A DNA stretch of 64,000 nt from Candidatus Persebacteraceae bacterium Df01 (lineage in GTDB: Bacteria; Pseudomonadota; Gammaproteobacteria; Tethybacterales; Persebacteraceae): the NCBI GenBank assembly GCA_030386295.1, contig JANQAO010000003.1, forward strand, positions 369,284 through 433,283. The letters are read 5' to 3'. Within the stretch, counting starts at the first letter, position 1, and every line of letters starts with the position of its first letter. The notes under the pieces were generated by a model. The model had not been told where the DNA came from. It made no database searches and saw nothing but the letters and a program-made list of their open reading frames with translations. Shown piece after piece: positions 53,979-61,214 of this stretch. The translations under genes were made by a program, and so were the position numbers.

Positions 53979-54130
53979 TTAATACCAACGCAAATGAGCG
54001 TTAACACTCCAATTAGAATAAGCACTAGCACCACGAGGTAAAGTTAAATTGCCAACAAGACCGACATATTCACTCTCTCCCGGGACTGACACCAGCAGAC
54101 AAAAACGCCAAAAGCGTTCGTGCTTTTAAA
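53979..54130 (-). pseudogene. Remnant of an outer-membrane beta-barrel gene
   Basis: The minus-strand frame ending at TAA 53979-53981 reads GESEYVGLVGNLTLPRGASA then YSNWSVNAHLRWY. The final alternating pattern with a terminal aromatic residue is that of a beta-barrel C-terminal strand recognised by BamA. Upstream, related-looking segments (NAFGVFV, then SAGVSPGRE) occur in the two other frames within 60 bp, so at least two frameshifts are needed to join them. A stop closes the main frame near 54130. Low-similarity inference; no family assigned. Confidence 0.45.
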
Positions 54131-54409
54131 ACAAAACCTCTAATACCAAATATTGCAATATTGCCCATATCAAACATCTTCTAATCTGATAAAACTATAC
54201 CTATCAGTATTTTAAATGATGAATGACTTCCCTCTCAGTCACCAAAAAAAACTCTCTTCTCTGTAACGAAATGTTGTCGTTTAGCGTAGCAACGAACCAA
54301 ATAACAAACCGTCACCATTGCTCAGCATTCCAAAATCTGATTTTAGGAAGTTAAATATGCAAATTTCTAAGTCATTAACCATCAACGTTTTTTTCGGCAA
54401 ATCACAAAT

Positions 54410-55387
54410 CTAATCCGGCAATAAAATCGTTGAGCCAATAGTTTGGCGAGATTCCAACGCACGGTGCGCTTTAGCCGCTTGCGACAATGGTAGCGTGCTA
54501 CCAATGTTGATTTTCACCCCGGTGCGCAAAGCAAAAAATAAAGCGTCAGCGCTAGCACGTAATTCTTCCGGCATTCCGCAGTAGTTCATCAATGTTGGTC
54601 GTGTAAAAAACAGCGATCCTTTTTGCGCCAACAGTGCCGGAGCAACCGGCGCGACCGGTCCCGAAGCGTTGCCAAATGACACAAACATGCCGCGCTGTGA
54701 TAACGCGTTGAGCGTACCCTCAAACGTCGTCGCGCCGACCGAATCGTAAGCAACAGACACACCGGCGCCATCAGTCAATTTACGCACCGCAGCCGCCACA
54801 TCCTCTCGCCCATAAAAAATCACATGGTCACAACCGTGTGCTCGGGCAAGTTCGGCTTTTTCTTCACTGCCTACCGTGCCAATCACCACTGCGCCAAGTT
54901 GCTTCAACCATTGACAGGCAATCAATCCCACACCACCAGCGATTGCGTGAAATAATACCACATCACCGACATGTGTTGGTCGGACACGACGAATCAAATA
55001 TTCCGCTGTCATGCCTTTGAGCAACACCGCTGCCGCCTGTTCAAAAGACACATCGTCAGGTAATCGCACCGCCTTATTGCTTTTGAGCAACCGACAACCG
55101 GCATATGCGCCCAAGGCACCAGTGCAATAACCAACTCGATCGCCCACCGCTAATCCCTGAACTTCGTCGCCTACAGCCTCCACTACTCCAGCGCCCTCCA
55201 GTCCTAATGTCGCTGGCAACTGTACCGGATACAGACCAGTGCGGTGATACACGTCAATAAAATTAACCCCCACCGCATGCACCCGTACTCGTATTTCATC
55301 CTGCACTGGTGCGGGGATATTGACTTCCTCCGCCAGTAACACTTCGGGACCTCCGTGCGAGTGAATGTTAATCGCTTGTGTTTTCAT
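54410..55387 (-). CDS. qor: Zinc-independent quinone oxidoreductase (MDR family)
   Basis: NADPH-dependent reductase of quinones or enones, 325 aa from ATG 55387. GroES-like N-terminal domain with HAVGVNFIDVYHRTGLYPVQ and GLEGAGVVEAVG; the Rossmann domain has the motif HAIAGGVGLIACQWLKQLGA and ends LIGSTILLP-like. No zinc-ligand cysteines. It is divergent from the SDR gene, with 68 bp between the two starts. Confidence 0.92.
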   Translation of the reverse strand: MKTQAINIHSHGGPEVLLAEEVNIPAPVQDEIRVRVHAVGVNFIDVYHRTGLYPVQLPATLGLEGAGVVEAVGDEVQGLAVGDRVGYCTGALGAYAGCRLLKSNKAVRLPDDVSFEQAAAVLLKGMTAEYLIRRVRPTHVGDVVLFHAIAGGVGLIACQWLKQLGAVVIGTVGSEEKAELARAHGCDHVIFYGREDVAAAVRKLTDGAGVSVAYDSVGATTFEGTLNALSQRGMFVSFGNASGPVAPVAPALLAQKGSLFFTRPTLMNYCGMPEELRASADALFFALRTGVKINIGSTLPLSQAAKAHRALESRQTIGSTILLPD

Positions 55388-55443
55388 TATTACTCTTCTT
55401 TTTCGACGATTATACTGATAATTTATACACATCAAATCCAGCA

Positions 55444-55449
55444 TATAAT
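55444..55449 (+). promoter_or_regulatory. -10 box giving a leaderless SDR mRNA
   Basis: TATAAT at 55444-55449 is followed by six bases (TCTTTC) and the ATG at 55456. A weak -35, TTTATA, lies about 17 bp upstream. No ribosome-binding site is possible in the gap. Confidence 0.6.
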
Positions 55450-55455
55450 TCTTTC

Positions 55456-56283
55456 ATGCGACGTAATATTTTGATTACCGGTTGTTCTAGCGGCATTGGT
55501 CGGCACTGCGCGCTGACTTTGGCAAAACGCCAAGACTGGCGGGTATTTGCTTCCGCTCGCAAAACCGAAGATGTCGAAAAATTGCAAAAAGACGGATTGT
55601 CGGACGCTTTGCAATTGGACTTGGACAGTCCAACAAGTATTCATTCAGCGATGGAGACAGTACTTGCTCAAACCGGCGGCTGTTTGGATGCGCTATTTAA
55701 TAATGGCGCTTACGGTCAACCCGGCGCGGTAGAAGATCTCAGCCGCGACGCTTTACGAGCACAGTTTGAAAGCAACGTTTTCGGCACGCAAGAACTAACT
55801 AATACTGCCATTGCCATCATGCGAAAAGACGGCGGCGGACGTATTATCCAAAATTCATCGGTATTAGGCTTTGTTTGTTTGAAATATCGCGGTGCCTACA
55901 ATGCTTCCAAATATGCACTGGAAGCACTCAGTGATACCATGAGGCTGGAATTAGCCGGCACCAATATTCATATTGCATTGATTGAACCGGGACCTATTGT
56001 CAGTGCTTTTCGCCAAAATGCCGCCACTCATTTTCACCGGCAAATTGATACCGACACCAGCGCCCACCACGATGCCTACGTACGCATGCAAGAAGCGTGG
56101 TCGAAAGGTGCAAGCATGCCCTTCGCGCTGGAGCCTAAAGCGGTGTACAAAAATCTTCTACATGCGCTAAACGCCCGCCGTCCCAAGTTGCGCTATCGGG
56201 TGACTATTCCCACCATCGCTTTTTGGTACCTTAAGAGATTATTGCCCTGCGCTTGGCTAGACAACATTCTTACCCGAGTTTAA
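55456..56283 (+). CDS. Short-chain dehydrogenase/reductase
   Basis: Classical SDR, 275 aa. Cofactor motif TGCSSGIGRHCAL at residues 8-20, NNGAYGQPG in place of NNAG, and the catalytic Y-x3-K in GAYNASKYALEAL; the active Ser lies in QNSSVLGF. The SARKTEDVEKLQ stretch after the second strand (Arg present) suggests NADP use. It resembles sepiapterin/steroid-type SDRs of bacteria with unknown substrate. A longer open frame upstream is ignored because the ATG here sits on the promoter-defined 5' end. Confidence 0.9.
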   Translation: MRRNILITGCSSGIGRHCALTLAKRQDWRVFASARKTEDVEKLQKDGLSDALQLDLDSPTSIHSAMETVLAQTGGCLDALFNNGAYGQPGAVEDLSRDALRAQFESNVFGTQELTNTAIAIMRKDGGGRIIQNSSVLGFVCLKYRGAYNASKYALEALSDTMRLELAGTNIHIALIEPGPIVSAFRQNAATHFHRQIDTDTSAHHDAYVRMQEAWSKGASMPFALEPKAVYKNLLHALNARRPKLRYRVTIPTIAFWYLKRLLPCAWLDNILTRV

Positions 56284-56284
56284 T

Positions 56285-56935
56285 ATCCAAAAACCACCAG
56301 TCATTCGTGGACTATATGCCATTACGCCATCCGGCATTGAAAGCGATTCGGAACTAATGGAACAGTGTGAGGCAGCACTAACCGGTGGCGCCTCCGCGCT
56401 ACAGTACCGAGATAAAAATACTACCGAGGAAAAACGCCAGCAGCGAGCGCTTCGACTAGCAAACATTTGTCGTCGCTATAGTGTTCCATTTATTGTTAAT
56501 GACAGTCCGACATTGGCACAATACGCTGGTGCGGACGGCGTACACTTGGGACGCAGCGATTTAAATATAGAGAAAGCACAAATAATTATGGGAAAACAAA
56601 AAATCATAGGAATGACTTGTCATAATAATTTAGAGTTTGTTCGAGCTGCCAAATTGGCAAGTGCAACTTATTGCGCTTTGGGTGCAGTATTCTTATCTCC
56701 AACCAAACCTCAATCTACCTCTTGCCCTCCGAGCACGATTCTCCACATAAAAAAAATGTGCCCGGGGATTTCAATAATCGCTATCGGTGGCATCAACGCC
56801 AACAATATCGGACAGATAGCCGCTGCCGGTGCAGATGCAGCTGCTGTAATTTCGTCTTTATTTAATGCCGTAGATATTGAAGAAGCAGCACAGCGACTAT
56901 GTACTGCTTTTGGTAAAGATAAAAACGACAGTTAA
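56285..56935 (+). CDS. thiE: Thiamine-phosphate synthase without a canonical start codon
   Basis: TIM-barrel enzyme joining HMP-PP and THZ-P to thiamine phosphate. Motifs: first strand IRGLYAITP (from about 56306), ALQYRDKN for the diphosphate site, PFIVNDSPTLAQ, ADGVHLGRSDL, GAVFLSPTKP and AIGGINANN. The first ATG (56357) would remove the first barrel strand, which the fold needs. The frame is open back to a TAG at 56258-56260, yet no ATG, GTG or TTG occurs before 56357. Translation may use a rare AUC or AUU start or re-initiate after the overlapping SDR stop; a base error is the other option. The start given is tentative. Confidence 0.85.
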   Translation: MQKPPVIRGLYAITPSGIESDSELMEQCEAALTGGASALQYRDKNTTEEKRQQRALRLANICRRYSVPFIVNDSPTLAQYAGADGVHLGRSDLNIEKAQIIMGKQKIIGMTCHNNLEFVRAAKLASATYCALGAVFLSPTKPQSTSCPPSTILHIKKMCPGISIIAIGGINANNIGQIAAAGADAAAVISSLFNAVDIEEAAQRLCTAFGKDKNDS

Positions 56936-56944
56936 AATTAGCTC

Positions 56945-58240
56945 ATGCAACAATCCAACCAGCTTTTTGAGCAGAGCCTTGAAGCCATTCCTGGTGGAGT
57001 TAATTCACCGGTGCGCGCATTTCAAGGAGTCGGAGGAACTCCTGTATTTATTGCCCGCGGTAAAGGTTCACGATTGTATGATGTTGACGACCGTGAATAT
57101 GTTGATTATGTGTGCTCATGGGGGGCGATGATTGTTGGTCATGCGCACAAAGATGTCGTGGCGGCAGCGGCGGCAGCGGCGACAAGCGGCATTAGTTTTG
57201 GCGCACCAACAGAAATAGAATATCGCTTTGCTGACACCATTCGCCGCGCAATGCCTTCAATAGAAATGGTGCGCGCTGTCAATTCCGGCACTGAAGCGAC
57301 GATGAGTGCCATTCGTCTAGCGCGCGGTTATACCGGTCGTGATTTATTAATTAAATTTGCCGGCTGCTATCATGGTCACGCTGATTCGCTGCTGGTTGCC
57401 GCCGGTTCAGGTGTACTCACACAAGGACTACCTGCCTCGGAAGGCGTCCCCGCCGCCGCGGTCGCCGACACATTGGTACTTCCCTACAACGATGCTCAAG
57501 CCGTCACCGACGCTTTTCTCCAGTATGGCGAGCGCATCGCCACCGTAATAGTAGAACCTATCGCCGGCAACATGAATTTGGTGCGCGGCAATGATGATTT
57601 TTTACGCACATTGCGCCAGCAAACCGAAAAATATGGCAGTGTGCTTATTTTTGACGAGGTGATGAGCGGTTTTCGTGTTGCCGCCGGTGGCGCCCAGCAG
57701 TTGCTTAATATTCGCCCCGACTTAACTTGTTTGGGTAAAGTCATTGGTGGCGGATTGGGCGTCGCAGCTTTTGGTGGGCGACAGGATATCATGCATACAC
57801 TAGCGCCACTGGGCAGTGTGTATCAAGCCGGTACGCTATCGGGCAATCCGGTAGCATTATCAGCAGGATTAGCAACGCTTGATATTGTGTTGCAGGAAGG
57901 ATTTCACGACAACCTTCACGCTGCAACTGCTCGCCTAACAAAAGGACTTACTGATGCAGCCAATCAAAGTGACACACCTTTCTGTTGTGACCATATTGGA
58001 GGCATGTGGGGAATGTATTTTCGCTCTACCCCACCTCAAAATTTATCTGAGGCACAAGATGTTAACATGATATCATTTCGCCAATTTTTCCATCTTATGC
58101 TAAAAAAAGGATTTTATTTCGCTCCATCCTCTTATGAAGCCGGCTTTATCAGTGCCGCACACAATGATGCCGACATTCAATCCACACAAGATGCGGCGGC
58201 AGAAAGTTTTACTAAAATTAAAGAAACAAAAAAACAATGA
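56945..58240 (+). CDS. hemL: Glutamate-1-semialdehyde 2,1-aminomutase
   Basis: PLP enzyme that makes 5-aminolevulinate from glutamate-1-semialdehyde (C5 heme pathway), needed for the cytochromes in this window. IPGGVNSPVRAFQGVGGTPVF opens the protein region; SGTEATMSAIRLARG binds PLP phosphate; the lysine is in LGKVIGGGLGVAAFGG. Length is 431 aa. It is 9 bp after thiE, an adjacency (thiE-hemL) common in gammaproteobacteria. A TAAAAT hexamer stands 6 bp before the ATG. It shares ATGA with rfbB. Confidence 0.96.
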   Translation: MQQSNQLFEQSLEAIPGGVNSPVRAFQGVGGTPVFIARGKGSRLYDVDDREYVDYVCSWGAMIVGHAHKDVVAAAAAAATSGISFGAPTEIEYRFADTIRRAMPSIEMVRAVNSGTEATMSAIRLARGYTGRDLLIKFAGCYHGHADSLLVAAGSGVLTQGLPASEGVPAAAVADTLVLPYNDAQAVTDAFLQYGERIATVIVEPIAGNMNLVRGNDDFLRTLRQQTEKYGSVLIFDEVMSGFRVAAGGAQQLLNIRPDLTCLGKVIGGGLGVAAFGGRQDIMHTLAPLGSVYQAGTLSGNPVALSAGLATLDIVLQEGFHDNLHAATARLTKGLTDAANQSDTPFCCDHIGGMWGMYFRSTPPQNLSEAQDVNMISFRQFFHLMLKKGFYFAPSSYEAGFISAAHNDADIQSTQDAAAESFTKIKETKKQ

Positions 58241-59244
58241 GCACAATACTGGTTACTGGCGGTTGCGGTTTTATCGGCACCAATTTTATTCGTCATTGGT
58301 TAAATAATCACTCGGAAGATCGCGTTATTAATTTTGACTCTCTCACCTATGCCGGCAATCTTGAAAATCTAAGCGACGTCGCTGATAACCCACGTTATAC
58401 ATTTATCCACGCCGACATTGCCGACATGAATTCCGTTATAACAACGCTGGAAAAACATAAGCCGGATGTTATTGTTAATTTTGCCGCTGAATCACACAAC
58501 AGCCGTGCAATTGTAGATCCAGGTTCGTTTTTTCGTACCAATGTATTGGGGACACAAACGCTACTAGAAGCAGCTCGGCAGGCAAAAACGCCACGCTTTC
58601 ACCATATTTCTACCTGCGAGGTGTTTGGCGATTTAGCGCTAGATTCAACGGACAAGTTTCAAGAAGATTATCCCTACCGTCCGCGTACACCTTATAACGC
58701 CTCCAAAGCCGGCGCTGACCACGCTGTGCGTGCTTATGTGGAAACTTTTAAATTACCGGCAACTATTTCCATTTGCGCTAACAATTATGGTCCCTATCAA
58801 TTTCCGGAAAAATTAATTCCGCACTTCTGCACTCGCCTGATGCGAGGCGAAAAAATGCCGCTGTACAAAAGCAGCTGCAACCGCCGCGAATGGCTGCACG
58901 TGTTGGACCACTGTCGGGCGGTGGAAAAAATCATTACCGCTGGTCAAATTGGTGAAACTTACAATATCGGTAGCGAAACCGAAATGGACATCGAAGAAGT
59001 TGCTGACCGTTTGTTAACCGCCTTTGGGTTTGATGATTCTTATAAAGAATATGTTCCCGACCGTCCCGGCCACGACCGCCGCTACCTGCTGGACAATATC
59101 AAAATTTGCCGTGAGCTGGGATGGGAAGCAACCATCGGTCTTGATGAGGGATTTGCCGATACCGTCGCCTGGTACCGTAGTAATGAGCAATGGTGGGCGC
59201 CGTTACTAGAGAAAATGGTGGTCAACGAAAGCAACTGGAAATGA
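58237..59244 (+). CDS. rfbB: dTDP-glucose 4,6-dehydratase-like, variant active site
   Basis: Extended SDR of 335 aa. NAD motif GGCGFIGTNFIRH, the Y153-x3-K157 pair in TPYNASKAGADH, and RREWLHVLDHC all fit the RmlB group. The usual catalytic TDE triad (STDEVYG) is T126-C127-E128 here (STCEVFG), and the AESHVDRS block is AESHNSRA. So either it is a divergent RmlB branch or it acts on a related NDP-sugar. It overlaps hemL (ATGA) and rfbA (ATGA), placing it in a deoxysugar pathway with the next two genes. Confidence 0.85.
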   Translation: MSTILVTGGCGFIGTNFIRHWLNNHSEDRVINFDSLTYAGNLENLSDVADNPRYTFIHADIADMNSVITTLEKHKPDVIVNFAAESHNSRAIVDPGSFFRTNVLGTQTLLEAARQAKTPRFHHISTCEVFGDLALDSTDKFQEDYPYRPRTPYNASKAGADHAVRAYVETFKLPATISICANNYGPYQFPEKLIPHFCTRLMRGEKMPLYKSSCNRREWLHVLDHCRAVEKIITAGQIGETYNIGSETEMDIEEVADRLLTAFGFDDSYKEYVPDRPGHDRRYLLDNIKICRELGWEATIGLDEGFADTVAWYRSNEQWWAPLLEKMVVNESNWK

Positions 59245-60116
59245 CGGCGCGGCGCGGCATCTTGCTGGCCGGCGGCGCCAACACACGACTCTATCCGGCA
59301 ACACTGGCAACACCCAAATCGCTGTTGCCTGTCTATGATAAGCCGCTAATTTATTATTCGCTATCCGTGCTCATGCTCGCCGGCATCCGCGACATTTTAG
59401 TCATTACCACACCACAAACACAAGATGCTCACCGCCGCTTGTTCGGTGATGGCAAACGCTGGGGCATGCAATTTTCATATATAGTACAAGACGAGCCGCG
59501 CGGCATTGCTGATGCATTTATTATCGGCGCTGATTTTGTGGACGGTGCTCCTAGCGCACTCGTACTAGCCGACAACATCTACTATGGCGCCGGCTTGGCT
59601 GGACAATTAATAGCAGCTTCAAATACGAAAGCTGGTGCCACTGTGTTTGCCTGCCATGTCCCGAGCCCCGAGCGTTTTGGTGTAGTAGAATTTAATAATG
59701 CGGGTCAGGCAATATCGTTGGAAGAAAAACCGGAAAAACCGAAATCTTCATACGCCATTACTGGGTGTTATTTTTATGATGAGTCGGTTTGTGATGTTGC
59801 CGCTAATCTCAAGCCTTCAGCGCGCGGCGAACTAGAAATCACCGATTTAAACAGAATATATCTGCAACGGAACACTCTCAATGTGCAAACTTTGGGACGC
59901 GGTATGGCGTGGTTTGATACCGGTACCCCAGACAGTCTAGCAGCTGCAGCGGATTTTGTACGTGTAGTACAAAACCAGCAAAACCTAATGATTGCTTGCC
60001 CTGAAGAAGTCGCTTGGCGCAACGGCTGGATGGATAATAGTATGCTGACTGCATGTACTGATGATTTAAAAAAAACGCCTTATGGATGTTATCTACGTAC
60101 AATACTTTCTTCATAA
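59241..60116 (+). CDS. rfbA: Glucose-1-phosphate thymidylyltransferase-like
   Basis: Makes dTDP-glucose from dTTP and glucose-1-P, 291 aa from ATG 59241 (overlapping the rfbB stop). The nucleotide signature reads GGANTRLYPATLATPKSLLP, with Asn where the family usually has Gly (GGxGTRL), and LVLADNIYYG where most have LVLGDNIFYG. The LLPVYDKPLIYYSLSVLML and FDTGTPDSL blocks are standard. Probably active, but the substrate could be a related sugar phosphate. Gene order B-A is the reverse of the common A-B layout. Confidence 0.88.
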   Translation: MTARRGILLAGGANTRLYPATLATPKSLLPVYDKPLIYYSLSVLMLAGIRDILVITTPQTQDAHRRLFGDGKRWGMQFSYIVQDEPRGIADAFIIGADFVDGAPSALVLADNIYYGAGLAGQLIAASNTKAGATVFACHVPSPERFGVVEFNNAGQAISLEEKPEKPKSSYAITGCYFYDESVCDVAANLKPSARGELEITDLNRIYLQRNTLNVQTLGRGMAWFDTGTPDSLAAAADFVRVVQNQQNLMIACPEEVAWRNGWMDNSMLTACTDDLKKTPYGCYLRTILSS

Positions 60117-60189
60117 AACTACTGCCCTACCCAACCTGCCTTTTCCGACAAATTAAGTTAAACTATCCAGTATTATAAGAAATATTACT

Positions 60190-60221
60190 ATGCAAAAAAT
60201 GCATAAACAAGCTACTATAAT
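60190..60221 (+). promoter_or_regulatory. Promoter/operator region of the ketoisomerase gene
   Basis: A TATAAT at 60216-60221 is preceded by the inverted repeat ATGCA-AAAAA-TGCAT (60190-60204), in the place where a -35 box or operator would sit. The leader would be about 70 nt. rfbA ends at 60116, so this gene may be transcribed separately from rfbBA. Confidence 0.4.
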
Positions 60222-60296
60222 AATTGATGGTTACCGATTTTTATGGGATGTAAACTGAATATTAACAGGCAACGTTACGCCGGATAACGAACAATC

Positions 60297-60701
60297 ATGC
60301 AACCCACCATTGTGCAACTACGTCACATTGCCGATTCTCGCGGCACGGTGACTTTTATAGAAAGTGAACGAGATATTCCTTTTGTCGTCAAGCGAGCGTA
60401 TTGGCTGGACAATCTTTCACCAGAGCAAGCCCGCGGCTTTCATGCCCACCAAAATTTACGGCAAGTCGCTTTCTGCCTACGTGGTAACTGTGAAATGGCA
60501 TTAGATAATGGTCATGAGCGACAGACTATTTTATTGGATACGCCAACACGAGGGGTATTGATAGACAAAATGATTTGGCATGAGATGCGGTTTATGGATA
60601 ATGCTTTACTATTAACATTTGCTAGCGATTATTATGATGAAGCTGATTACATTCGTAGCTATGATATTTTTCTAGAGATCATCACCAGAAAAAATCAATA
60701 A
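60297..60701 (+). CDS. dTDP-6-deoxy-hexos-4-ulose 3,4-ketoisomerase-like cupin (FdtA/QdtA family)
   Basis: 134 aa single-cupin enzyme. ADSRGTVTFIE, the paired active-site histidines H49 and H51 in RGFHAHQNLRQ, and the final SDYYDEADYIRSYDIFL stretch are characteristic of FdtA, QdtA and WxcM-type ketoisomerases. These turn dTDP-4-keto-6-deoxyglucose, the RmlB product, into the 3-keto form on the way to Fuc3NAc or Qui3NAc. The partner aminotransferase and acetyltransferase are not in the window. Confidence 0.9.
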   Translation: MQPTIVQLRHIADSRGTVTFIESERDIPFVVKRAYWLDNLSPEQARGFHAHQNLRQVAFCLRGNCEMALDNGHERQTILLDTPTRGVLIDKMIWHEMRFMDNALLLTFASDYYDEADYIRSYDIFLEIITRKNQ

Positions 60702-60796
60702 CCTGTATTAAAAATTCGATTGAGTCAGCAAATGAGCACAATTAAATTAATGTTTCACTCTAAAAATGCTAGGTTACCTTACGACACTTCGCTAAC

Positions 60797-61188
60797 TTGC
60801 AAGAAATCGACCCGTATATGTGGTGGACGAAATACACCAAAATTGAGCCACTCCGCTTCCTCTTTGCAGGCGGCATCAATACTGTTTTTCCCTATTTAAT
60901 CTATCTACTGGCACTGGTAGCGGCCAGTCCCAAGTGGCATATACTATTTTTTTCGTTATCGGCATCGGCATCGTATTTTTTGCACTTAAAAATAACCTTT
61001 CGAGCCGACCATACATGATGCAAATAGCGCATATCCACTTGTCTACGCCGTACAATATCTAATTAGGCTATTCAATTGAAAATAACACTAGTTGCCGGTA
61101 TTATTGGGGAACGGGTTCCGTTATTTATTTTTTCCGTCAATGTCCCGCTAGCTTTTTAATGTCTCGATATATTTTACGACGTTTGTAA
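60797..61188 (+). pseudogene. GtrA-like membrane protein gene with two frameshifts
   Basis: Frame 1 (60797-61018, TTG start or ATG 60818) encodes LRFLFAGGINTVFPYLIYLL and a second helix ending SYFLHLKITFRADHT then stop. A second frame continues with SAYPLVYAVQYLIRLFN and stops; a third continues LKITLVAGIIGERVPLFIFS then VNVPLAFLMSRYILRRL to TAA 61186-61188. Joined, the three give the four-helix GtrA pattern at about the normal 125-130 residues. GtrA-like proteins flip polyprenyl-phosphate sugars. It lies next to the deoxysugar genes, so loss of this locus is under way. Confidence 0.75.
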
Positions 61189-61214
61189 CTTTAGTCGCAA
61201 AATATATCTCGCGA

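Larger units (their letters stand above)
53623..54409. other. 790-bp relic region between glmM and qor
   Basis: No intact gene. AT-rich, with a T9 run near 53660 that may end glmM transcription but lacks a clear stem. On the minus strand it holds a 68-codon open stretch (53739-53945) and an outer-membrane-protein-like fragment (53979-54130), described separately. 54180-54409 shows no recognisable feature. Confidence 0.6.
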
